Assembly (NCBI GenBank): GCA_900128585.1
Contig: LT642627.1
Coordinates: 1-13,419, forward strand
From: Stramenopiles sp. TOSAG23-3
Lineage: Eukaryota; Sar
Direction: 5' to 3'
Length of the DNA: 13,419 nt
Shown: piece by piece, positions 1 through 6,785 of the stretch
Numbering within the stretch: the stretch's first letter is position 1
Layout of the letters: each line of letters begins with the position of its first letter
Made by a program: the position numbers and the translations under genes
Notes under the pieces: generated by a model
What the model was told of the DNA's origin: nothing
Database searches by the model: none
What the model saw: the letters and a program-made list of their open reading frames with translations, nothing else

Positions 1-333
1 TACGAGCGTAACGCTCGCACTCTCGTAACTCTTTGGGGCAACAAAGATTCCCACCTTCACGAGTACAGTTACCGGCTGTGGGGAGGCCTGGTGTCTTCTT
101 TCTACTACCCTCGATGGAAACGGTGGTTTGACGGAGTTGGACAGTCTCTGGACCAGAAGCAAGAATTTAACCAGACAAAGTTTGTGGAAGAAATTGAAAC
201 CTTTGAAGAGGAATGGACACAATCCACCGATCCTTTCCCTTCTACTCCATCGTCTACGGACCCGTACACAATAGCACTGAAAGTGTTCAAGAAGTATTTT
301 GGGGAGGTACAAAACTTTAAAAAATACGAATAA
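1..333 (+). CDS. NAGLU: Alpha-N-acetylglucosaminidase (GH89), C-terminal end, 5' partial
   Basis: The frame is open from the first base to a TAA at 331-333, giving the last 110 residues of a longer protein. The segment YERNARTLVTLWG, then EYSYRLWGGLV and FYYPRWKRWF, matches the C-terminal helical domain of NAGLU enzymes, where NAR..TLWG and a GLV..FY.PRW block are typical. The tail (KKYFG near the end) also fits the family's usual KYY/KYF ending. Family members remove terminal alpha-N-acetylglucosamine from glycans; in animals this is a lysosomal step of heparan sulfate breakdown. The catalytic glutamates lie upstream, outside the window, so activity cannot be judged. A GTG at 91 is not a plausible start, because the homology begins before it. 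No intron interrupts the visible part. Confidence 0.85.
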   Translation, partial: YERNARTLVTLWGNKDSHLHEYSYRLWGGLVSSFYYPRWKRWFDGVGQSLDQKQEFNQTKFVEEIETFEEEWTQSTDPFPSTPSSTDPYTIALKVFKKYFGEVQNFKKYE

Positions 334-634
334 TCCTAAAATTAGTTTTATCTGATCCAATTATATAGTGAGTGGTTATTTTTTTATTAAAATCATCAAC
401 TTTCATTCATTCGTACACATCTCCTCACCTCCTCCTCTCTCCTTCTTTCGTTGACCTATGCTATGTTTACTATATTAAATTTTGTGGTAATTAAACTATT
501 CTATTAGCCAATTAGACGACTATTTTATTACTTGGTATAATAATAATAAAATACGCCTAGTAGTGCTCCTTCTTCTTTCTTTTATCTTTCTTCCCTCTTT
601 TTTTTTAATTATATTTATAATAATACCCCTTGGG
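334..634. other. AT-rich intergenic region between NAGLU end and MTHFR-like promoter
   Basis: The stretch is strongly AT-rich, with a pyrimidine-rich block at about 412-460 and poly-T runs near 596-606. It must hold the 3' UTR and polyadenylation site of the NAGLU-like gene, but no clear AATAAA is seen shortly after its stop. A CCAAT pentamer at 508-512 lies about 125 bases before the TATA box at 635. No ORF or RNA gene is convincing here. Confidence 0.5.
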
Positions 635-642
635 TATAAATA
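635..642 (+). promoter_or_regulatory. Candidate TATA box of the MTHFR-like gene
   Basis: TATAAATA is flanked by GGG on the left and CC on the right, so it stands out from the surrounding AT-rich background. Initiation about 30 bases downstream would fall near 665-675, leaving a leader of about 245 bases before the ATG at 917. This is a motif match only; transcript start data would settle it. Confidence 0.45.
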
Positions 643-650
643 CCACCGTG

Positions 651-682
651 CCAACGACAACAAGCCAACAACAACAAAATAA
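651..682 (+). promoter_or_regulatory. CAA-rich, G-poor leader segment
   Basis: Repeated CAA/ACA units follow the TATA box. Such sequence is typical of unstructured 5' leaders or initiator regions. A similar CA-rich, G-poor stretch precedes the ABCA start (about 7878-7970), and the octamer AACGACAA occurs in both leaders (653-660, 7947-7954, 8003-8010). The same octamer also occurs inside the SAPS coding sequence, so its significance is weak. Confidence 0.25.
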
Positions 683-916
683 TAAAGAAGTGTTGTGTAT
701 GCATGAAAAATATCTTGATTCTTGATCAATCACCTACCTATCCATTTAATGCACATACGCACACATATGTTTAAAAACAACACAAGAGTCTTATTGGACA
801 ACTTTGAAGGCAGAGAAAACCAGGCCTTTGGCTCGTGCATTGTTCGGTGCGTTCTTCCATCCCTGGTTTCAGGTTCAATAAACTGTGCGCCTACAGTATT
901 TTATACTTATAGGCAA

Positions 917-1963
917 ATGCTCATGGCGGCAAAGTCGAAAGGGCGAAAAGCCAAACGTTTGACGTTGGCCGATATGATTCGAGACGCTGTGGACTCCGGA
1001 GGGGTGTTTTACAGCTTTGAATATTCGGCTGCAAGGGATCCAGTTCCCGAAGATTTGTACTCGCGAATAGAGAGGATGAAGGAATTGCGACCGACATGGA
1101 TCGACGTTACCTGGGGATTCGGAAACGTTGGTCAAAAGTCCATCGACGCAGTCCGATATGTACAGAAGGAGTTGAAAATGCCCGTGCTGATGCATTTGAT
1201 ATGCACGGAGATGACCCGTACAAGTTTGGACGTCGCCCTGGAGACTGCAAGGTTGGCAGGGGTCCGCAATATTTTGGCACTGAGGGGGTACACCCAAGCA
1301 GGGTTCTCAAAGTGGCAGAAGTCAGAAGACGGCGACGGGACCGAGCCGCAGTACGCCTCAGAATTGGTTGAGTACATAAAGAATAAATACGGGGACCATT
1401 TTTGCATCGGGGTCGCGGCGTTCCCCGAGGGTCACCCAGAAAGCGATGGGGATTTAGAGAAAGACATTTATTACTTGAAAAAGAAAGTAGACGCTGGAGC
1501 GGAGTTTATAATTTGCCAATTTTGTTTCTCGTCTGCTGCGTTCAATGCTTTCCTTGGGCGAGCGCGCCTCGCCGGGATCACAGTTCCGATTCTGCCTGGC
1601 ATAATGCCAATCACGAGCTACAGCAGTGCAAAGCTGCTGTCGCATACATGGGCAGTCCAGCTTCCCCCCGCGATAGAGACCAAATTGAAGGCTCACTCCC
1701 TAAACGGTGACGTTGACGCCGCTCGAAAATGCGGGCACAATTTTATTGTCGATTTGTGCAAAGAATTGTTAACGTGCCGTCGTGCCGAAATGGAGAACAA
1801 GGATGATGGAGTGTCAAACCAACCGAACCCTCGTAGAAAACGTGGAAAAACGAAGGGGAAGGGGGGCAAGCAGAAGAACATCGTTGCCGAAGGAAAAGGG
1901 CTTCATTTCTTTGTCTATGACAGTGAATACGAAGTGAGGGCATTGCTGCGTGATTTAGTTTGA
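917..1963 (+). CDS. MTHFR: Methylenetetrahydrofolate reductase family protein, catalytic domain only, divergent active site
   Basis: The protein is 348 residues from ATG 917 (346 from ATG 923) and ends in TGA. MTHFR reduces 5,10-methylene-THF to 5-methyl-THF with FAD, supplying methyl groups for methionine. Visible family motifs are YSFEY (32-36, with the catalytic Glu35), DVTWG (63-67), MHLIC (92-96), NILALRG (118-124), YASELV (146-151), PEGHPE (170-175), KKKVDAGAEFI (188-198), the QF pair at 201-202 and ILPGIMPITSY (225-235). The wording resembles eukaryotic enzymes. The C-terminal SAM-binding regulatory domain of plant and animal MTHFRs is absent. Unusual points are Tyr125 where LRGD is expected, WGFGN instead of WGAGG, VYDS instead of the usual TLNR near the end, and a Lys/Arg/Gly-rich insert at about 304-321. 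The start is uncertain: the frame stays open upstream through ATGs at 749 and 767, but homology begins only near residue 16. It could be a true MTHFR or a paralogue with a changed role. Confidence 0.85.
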   Translation: MLMAAKSKGRKAKRLTLADMIRDAVDSGGVFYSFEYSAARDPVPEDLYSRIERMKELRPTWIDVTWGFGNVGQKSIDAVRYVQKELKMPVLMHLICTEMTRTSLDVALETARLAGVRNILALRGYTQAGFSKWQKSEDGDGTEPQYASELVEYIKNKYGDHFCIGVAAFPEGHPESDGDLEKDIYYLKKKVDAGAEFIICQFCFSSAAFNAFLGRARLAGITVPILPGIMPITSYSSAKLLSHTWAVQLPPAIETKLKAHSLNGDVDAARKCGHNFIVDLCKELLTCRRAEMENKDDGVSNQPNPRRKRGKTKGKGGKQKNIVAEGKGLHFFVYDSEYEVRALLRDLV

Positions 1964-2064
1964 TACAACAACAAAACTATAAAGGAAGTACCGAATAGCT
2001 TAACATCGAAGTGACCAAGTACTAAAAGTAAGCATGATGTGTAAAGGAAGTGTTCAAGTACAGG

Positions 2065-2070
2065 AATAAA
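2065..2070 (+). terminator. Candidate polyadenylation signal of the MTHFR-like gene
   Basis: A canonical AATAAA lies about 100 bases after the TGA stop, before the sequence turns into AT-rich DNA and the purine tract. It is the best-placed signal of this kind in the window, but it is a short motif in AT-rich DNA. Confidence 0.35.
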
Positions 2071-2141
2071 GTAACGTACCATCCTCATCACCACCACTTC
2101 TTCTTTTCATATTATTAATTATATATTTAATAAATATTTCT

Positions 2142-2651
2142 AAAAAAGGAGAGAAGAAAGAAGAAGAAGAAGAAAAAAGAAGAAGAAAAAAGAAGAAGAA
2201 AAAAGAAGAAGAAAAAAGAAAGAAGAAGAAAAAAGAAGAAAAAAAAAAAAGAAGAAAAAAGAAGAAGAAGAAAAAAGAAGAAAAAAAAAAAAGAAGAAAA
2301 AAGAAAAAAGAAGAAAAAAAAAGAAGAAGAAAAAAGAAGAAAAAAAAAGAAGAAGAAAAAAGAAGAAGAAGAAGAAAAAAGAAGAAAAAAAAAGAAGAAG
2401 AAAAAAGAAGAAGAAAAAAGAAGAAAAAAGAAAGAAGAAGAAAAAAGAAGAAGAAAAAAGAAGAAGAAAAAAGAAGAAGAAAAAAGAAGAAGAAAAAAAA
2501 AGAAGAAGAAAAAAGAAGAAGAAGAAAAAAGAAGAAAAAAAAAGAAGAAGAAAAAAGAAGAAAAAAAAAGAAGAAGAAGAAGAAAAAAGAAGAAAAAAGA
2601 AGAAAGAAGAAGAAGAAGAAGAAGAAGAAGAAGAAGAAGAAGAAAGAAGAA
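2142..2651. repeat. 510-base uninterrupted homopurine GAA/A-run tract
   Basis: Every base on the + strand from 2142 to 2651 is A or G. The tract is built from GAA triplets alternating with A runs of 5-12 bases, in a loose higher-order unit (several GAA, then A6 to A12). A purer (GAA)n run ends it at about 2604-2640. The opposite strand is all pyrimidine and gives a meaningless Ser/Phe/Leu reading frame. Such homopurine-homopyrimidine DNA with mirror symmetry can form triplexes. It sits between the MTHFR-like 3' end and the SAPS gene promoter. Confidence 0.97.
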
Positions 2652-2998
2652 TTTTCAACTATTTTCTTCTATTTTCATAAATAATAAATTTAAAAACTAA
2701 TTTGAATTTTTATCTTAAGGTATATTATAAATTATATGATATAATAATTAGTAATGTCTATATTATAATCTTATGTAACTGTAAATTCTTTATATTAAAT
2801 ATTAAAATAAAATATTTATACCTTAACTTAATATTTTAATTACAAAAAGTGAGAAATAATAATAATTTTTTTTTGACTTTTTTTTTTCTTCTTCTTCTTG
2901 TGTGATAGTAGTACTATAATATAATACCGTACCGGGTATTAAAATCGAACAGACTCGAAGTGTCTTGTCTTGTGGTTGGGTCTTGTCTTTTTTCTTCC
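2652..2998. other. Extremely AT-rich spacer upstream of the SAPS gene
   Basis: Bases 2652-2870 are almost entirely A and T, with many short near-palindromes and runs of T. Around 2925-3000 the composition becomes more balanced, which probably marks the start of the promoter region of the downstream gene. No gene, tRNA or ordered repeat is visible. Confidence 0.5.
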
Positions 2999-3035
2999 GG
3001 AGGAGGAGGAGGAGGAGGAGAGGAGGAGGGAGAGA
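2999..3035. repeat. GGA microsatellite, 37-base purine run
   Basis: Tandem GGA triplets with small slips (GGA, AGG, GGGA) run unbroken in purine for 37 bases, about 220 bases before the SAPS start codon. The clustered G pairs could support a G-rich structure. The position suggests promoter or leader DNA, but no function can be shown. Confidence 0.85.
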
Positions 3036-3127
3036 TTTTTTTATTATTATTAATTATATTCGATTTATATTTATTATTGTATCATTTTTTTTTTATTGTG
3101 TCGGTCTTCTTTGTTTAAATAGTTGAC

Positions 3128-3181
3128 ATGTTTTCATTGTTCGTTTGTCTATTTCTTTTCCTTTCGAATCAGCAAGTGTAA
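3128..3181 (+). promoter_or_regulatory. Possible 17-codon upstream ORF before the SAPS gene
   Basis: An ATG at 3128 opens a 17-codon frame closed by TAA at 3179-3181. The encoded peptide is rich in Phe, Leu and Val. From 3128 onward the next ATG on the strand is the proposed SAPS start at 3257, so any transcript beginning upstream of 3128 would meet this uORF first and need reinitiation or leaky scanning. It applies only if the transcript starts that far upstream, which is unknown. Confidence 0.3.
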
Positions 3182-3256
3182 TCTACGTTTTGGATTGTGT
3201 TTGGTTTACCGTTTTGCGTATTACGCTTCACTGCAGTTCGGTTTTCCTTCGATATT

Positions 3257-5686
3257 ATGTCAGAAATAGTAGAAAACGAAAACAGCAACCCCGGGGGCGA
3301 CGGTGGGGAGGCGGGCGTGCCGGTGCCCGCTTCAGACTCGGGCACGGTCGTGGAAAAGCCAAGGCACCGACGAAACCGGTCGTCGGTGGACGAAGTACTG
3401 AGCGAGAACAAGGAGGAGGCCCAGTCCCTCGGCATTCAGGTGAAAGCGGACGGCGGGGCGAAGGATGACGGCGACGACGGCACGGCGTTGAGGGCGGGCT
3501 CGGAGAAGACGGGGGAGGCCCCAGAGTCGGGCTCGCTGCTGGGGGCGCTCCCGCCGCTGAAGAAGGGGGGGGCGGAGAGCGGCGAGAACGAGCCACTTGC
3601 CCAAGTCCCAGAAGACGAAGAGGTCTACCAGACCAGGCGCCTGTTCGGCTCCATGTGGTCCAGGGAGTCTTTTTACCCCCCGTCCCCCCTTGATATAGTT
3701 TTGAACAGCCCCGAGTGCACGTTGGAGAAGGTCATGGCGGAGGACGACATATTCCAGGAAATCCGGCGCTCAAACGGGAAACTGATAGCCTTTCTGATGC
3801 TCCCAGCGAACGTTTTGAAGATAATAGACTTTGCTACTATGGAGGAGGACGACTTGGAGGGGAAGGGGGGGGTCGAGGAAGGCATGGACCCGGCGTCCAT
3901 GCTTCGGTACTCGTACGTCTCGTGCGCCCTTCTCTGCAGTGATGTGGGCTCGATCACCACGGCAATGTTTGTGCCCATAGACGGGGATGACGGGGCGGCC
4001 GCGGTCGACCCTCTCGGGCGCCTGTTCGAGTGCATCAAACGACCCTCCCTGTCCCTGCGCGTGGCTTCGAATTTTGAAAAGATTGTAGAAAGTTTGCTGG
4101 TGTCCCAGCGCAAGCAATTTTTGGAGTGGTTGGTGCCCCGGCCGGAGAATTTGAAATTCTTCATGCAGCACATAGGGAACAACTCCATGTCTGAAATATT
4201 TCGAAAGGTCCTGCACTTTGCGGACGGCGGGGACATCAACACGTCGGGGGACGGGCCCGGGGTCGACCTCTGGGACCGAACGGGGGGCAGTGGGGAAGGG
4301 AAGAATGCGGCGAGCCAGGACGATGAGGGAAAGCAGGGCACGGAGGAGGGGGCGGGCGGGCGGGCCCACCCCGTCATTGCCGCGCTCATTGGGAAGGTCG
4401 GGCAGAGCGGCCTTGCCCCCGCCGTGTACATGAACGTGATGGAGACGCTTGTAGATATTATCGTCCGCAGCACGGGGGAGACCACGTTCATGATGATGCA
4501 GCGGAACGAAGAGCCGAAGAACGAGGCGACCCGCCTCATGCGCGCGCTGGACGACGCGCACCACGCCAAGCTGCTGGTGAACGAACTTATCAATGGGTGG
4601 GACTTCACGGAGACGGACGGGACCCGCGCCCGACTTCAGGTGCTGTCCCGGTGGCTGATGTGGGTCTCCCACAACTTGATGGTATCCGAAATCGAGAAGC
4701 GGCAGCTCGAGGACTCCGGGGTTCTCGCCGAAGCCGTGGAGGGGGGGCAGAAGGATGAGGCGCTGGCCCAAGCCGGCGAAATGCCGCCGTTGGTCAAAGT
4801 GCTCCTGGGCGCTTTCAAGTTCTTCTGCGACTCGCTGCAGCCCCGGGAAAGCCCCGGCGTGGGGGGGGGAGGCCCCGTCCCGTTCAAGACTACGTACGGG
4901 ACCGCGACGATGAGGATCGGGAGGGTACGGGTGGAACTGATCGACCTCATGTGCCGGCTGGTGACGGTTCCGCACGTGGACGTGGCAAAGGCCGTCGCGG
5001 ACAGCGGCTTCATGGGCACATGCTTCGAGGTTCTCTTGAACTTTGAGTGGTGCAACATTGTGCATGCGAAGATCACCCGGGCCATCGTCGCCATGTGCAA
5101 CGACGTCAACAACTCGGTGTCCCCGGACGTGTACCGGTCGTTCTTCATTGAGTTCGACATTTTGAAAAAAATCCTAGACGTCTACGTGACGAACAGCGAG
5201 CGCCGGAAGACCCGGCACTACGAGTCCGGTTACATGGGTCACATGCACGTGATTGCCGCGTCAATCGTGGAGACCGTCAAGATCCTGCGCCGCCAAGGGC
5301 TGGAACCCGGCGACAAGACGGCCGGCGAGATCATTCTCCAGGCGGTGGAGAACAACAACACCTCCTCCGAGTGGACCGTCTTTGTCGACATCACCCTGGG
5401 GGGAGTGATTCGCGTGCAAACCACGGCGCTTGGGAACGACAACAACTACAAAGCGGTTGCAAGCCCGAAGATGTCGCCCCAAGAGTTCGTCAAATTTGTC
5501 AAAGACGACCTCGATTTGGAGCTCGACGGCGACCTGACATTAAGCGGTGGCAGGCATGACGAGGACGACAATGGGCCGAAACCCCAGGTTGTTCTCAGCC
5601 AGTTGTCGTTTGACGACGAGGATGAGGATGAGGAGCAGGCGGCCAACGATATCGGGGACAGTAGCGGCGACTCGTCGAAAAAGTAG
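3257..5686 (+). CDS. SAPS-domain protein, regulatory subunit of a Sit4/PP6-type phosphatase
   Basis: This 809-residue protein starts at ATG 3257, which has A at -3; an earlier GTG reading is not needed. SAPS proteins (yeast SAP155/185/190, animal PP6R) form helical-repeat scaffolds that hold the PP6/Sit4 catalytic subunit and steer its substrates. Residues 1-120 are acidic and Gly-rich and likely disordered, with a basic Arg/Ser patch at about 36-43. The SAPS domain runs from about 125 to 685. It shows TLEKVMAEDDIFQEIR (155-170), KLIAFL (175-180), YVSCALLCSDV (220-230), FLEWL then FMQHIGNNS (288-310), IGRVRVELIDLM (554-565) and GYMGHM (658-663), all in the family's order. A Gly/acidic insert spans about 322-371. 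The tail (about 755-809) is acidic and Ser-rich. Codons are GC-rich, and runs of eight or nine G occur at 3565, 3865 and 4861. It is convergent with the next gene, with 165 bases between stop codons. Confidence 0.88.
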   Translation: MSEIVENENSNPGGDGGEAGVPVPASDSGTVVEKPRHRRNRSSVDEVLSENKEEAQSLGIQVKADGGAKDDGDDGTALRAGSEKTGEAPESGSLLGALPPLKKGGAESGENEPLAQVPEDEEVYQTRRLFGSMWSRESFYPPSPLDIVLNSPECTLEKVMAEDDIFQEIRRSNGKLIAFLMLPANVLKIIDFATMEEDDLEGKGGVEEGMDPASMLRYSYVSCALLCSDVGSITTAMFVPIDGDDGAAAVDPLGRLFECIKRPSLSLRVASNFEKIVESLLVSQRKQFLEWLVPRPENLKFFMQHIGNNSMSEIFRKVLHFADGGDINTSGDGPGVDLWDRTGGSGEGKNAASQDDEGKQGTEEGAGGRAHPVIAALIGKVGQSGLAPAVYMNVMETLVDIIVRSTGETTFMMMQRNEEPKNEATRLMRALDDAHHAKLLVNELINGWDFTETDGTRARLQVLSRWLMWVSHNLMVSEIEKRQLEDSGVLAEAVEGGQKDEALAQAGEMPPLVKVLLGAFKFFCDSLQPRESPGVGGGGPVPFKTTYGTATMRIGRVRVELIDLMCRLVTVPHVDVAKAVADSGFMGTCFEVLLNFEWCNIVHAKITRAIVAMCNDVNNSVSPDVYRSFFIEFDILKKILDVYVTNSERRKTRHYESGYMGHMHVIAASIVETVKILRRQGLEPGDKTAGEIILQAVENNNTSSEWTVFVDITLGGVIRVQTTALGNDNNYKAVASPKMSPQEFVKFVKDDLDLELDGDLTLSGGRHDEDDNGPKPQVVLSQLSFDDEDEDEEQAANDIGDSSGDSSKK

Positions 5687-5851
5687 TTAACATCTAGATA
5701 AGAGAGCATCATCAATTTTGTTGTGTTACCTCGTACACTTTTTAAGAATTATTTTACAAAAATTCTTTTCTTTTGAAAACACTAAATTTTCAGTTTATCT
5801 CTCTCAAGCTAAGAATATTTATTACCTGCGCCCACCCACCCCAAACAAAAA

Positions 5852-6553
5852 TCACAGCGACGACGCGGTCGCATTGCCACAGCTTTTCTCAGACTGGTCC
5901 ACGATTGTCACTTTGAACCCACTGTCCATGTACACGCCCAAGCCGCGGTCTCTGGCAAGCTGCAGAATACGGTCAATGTACGCCTTTCCCGGATTCCGCT
6001 GCCTGGAGTAAAAATTGATGCCGACAAAATCCACGTGGTTCATTTTCTGCACGCACTGCAATTCCAAAACAAAATCGTAATAGGTTCCCGAGGGGTCAAG
6101 AATGAAATCGACAATAGTGTCCGGGATCCAGCCGTGCTGCGGTGTTATGTTGAACTTGTTGCCCCACCACCCTTTCAGTTCTCCAGGAGTGTCCGTCAGG
6201 CCGAACCGCAAGGCCGGGCTGTACTTTGCCCCAAAACAGTCGATGGTGAAGGTGTCGTTTATCTGCTTTCGCTTTGTGTCAAACGTCTTCTTCGACGTGA
6301 TGCACTTCGGGTTTGGGCAGCTTGGCTTTTGCGTCCAATCGTGGAACGCAAGCTCGTAGTAGAGAAATCCACCCGGCGCTGCTGGGGCAAACTTTGACAT
6401 ATTGAACGTCCGCGGAACTTTCCGAGGGTCTTCTTTGTTGGTCGCCCACAATTCCGAGGAAGAGGGGCATGTTGTGAAGTTAAACGTTGCTTGACCAACG
6501 TCCACAAGGACAACGGCTAAGAGGAGGGCGAAGAGACGGGCGGCGTAGACCAT
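5852..6553 (-). CDS. Small secreted lipocalin-like protein
   Basis: The protein is 233 residues from the ATG at 6551-6553 and ends in TGA. Residues 1-22 look like a signal peptide: a hydrophobic LFALLLAVVLVDVG stretch with likely cleavage after the Ala at 22. The mature part has six cysteines (29, 79, 84, 106, 167, 225) and five N-glycosylation sequons (Asn 25, 51, 99, 135, 227). The order of features suggests a lipocalin barrel: GGFLYYELAF at 61-70 in place of the G-x-W motif, PDTIVDF (144-150), FVGINFYSR (176-184) matching the last strand with its conserved Arg, then a C-terminal helix (about 191-204) and a closing Cys, as in apolipoprotein D and Blc. The usual Trp of the first motif is replaced. 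Lipocalins bind small hydrophobic ligands; no ligand can be inferred. An in-frame extension to 6703 is rejected because it reads through the C16 run as poly-Pro and lies before the signal peptide. Confidence 0.6.
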   Translation of the reverse strand: MVYAARLFALLLAVVLVDVGQATFNFTTCPSSSELWATNKEDPRKVPRTFNMSKFAPAAPGGFLYYELAFHDWTQKPSCPNPKCITSKKTFDTKRKQINDTFTIDCFGAKYSPALRFGLTDTPGELKGWWGNKFNITPQHGWIPDTIVDFILDPSGTYYDFVLELQCVQKMNHVDFVGINFYSRQRNPGKAYIDRILQLARDRGLGVYMDSGFKVTIVDQSEKSCGNATASSL

Positions 6554-6613
6554 CTGACGGTGTTCTTCTGTTTGATGATGGTAGGTTACTATTTTATGTT
6601 TGTGAAGAGGGGC

Positions 6614-6629
6614 GGGGGGGGGGGGGGGG
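6614..6629. repeat. 16-base G homopolymer (C16 on the gene strand)
   Basis: Sixteen consecutive G on the + strand, preceded by GGGGC and followed by five A, lie 61-76 bases upstream of the lipocalin-like start codon. It is therefore probably in that gene's leader or core promoter, where the RNA would carry C16. Long G runs slip easily in replication and sequencing, so the exact length may vary. Confidence 0.9.
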
Positions 6630-6785
6630 AAAAATGTGAAAAGAAAGAGTCTTGAGTCTTGAATTGAGAATGGAATCAAATGCGCAAGAAAGGACGAAAG
6701 CATTTTCTACTGATGATAAAATAATAAAATAATGAACAACAACAACTCTGTCTGTCTACTGGTATTACATGAATACAGCATCTAC

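Noticed and set aside
873-912. Possible 40-base intron just before the MTHFR ATG (CAG/GT donor, TTATAG acceptor)
   Set aside because: The ends look plausible, but there is no supporting branch site or transcript, the frame is open without splicing, and no other gene here shows introns.
2140-2658. 172-codon minus-strand frame of Ser, Phe and Leu only
   Set aside because: It is the translation of the homopurine repeat on the opposite strand; TTC, TTT and CTT codons cannot create a stop, so the open frame carries no evidence of coding.
3197-3256. GTG-initiated extension of the SAPS protein
   Set aside because: The start codon is non-ATG, the added residues have no family match, and an ATG with A at -3 follows at 3257.
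3770-5065. 431-codon frame on the minus strand within the SAPS gene
   Set aside because: Shadow of a GC-rich gene. The sense frame carries conserved SAPS motifs throughout, and the antisense protein has no recognisable domain. The same applies to the 311-codon minus frame at 3673-4608.
6554-6703. 50-residue N-terminal extension of the lipocalin-like protein
   Set aside because: It passes through the C16 run as poly-Pro, lies in AT-rich leader-like DNA, and would bury the clear signal peptide that begins at 6553.
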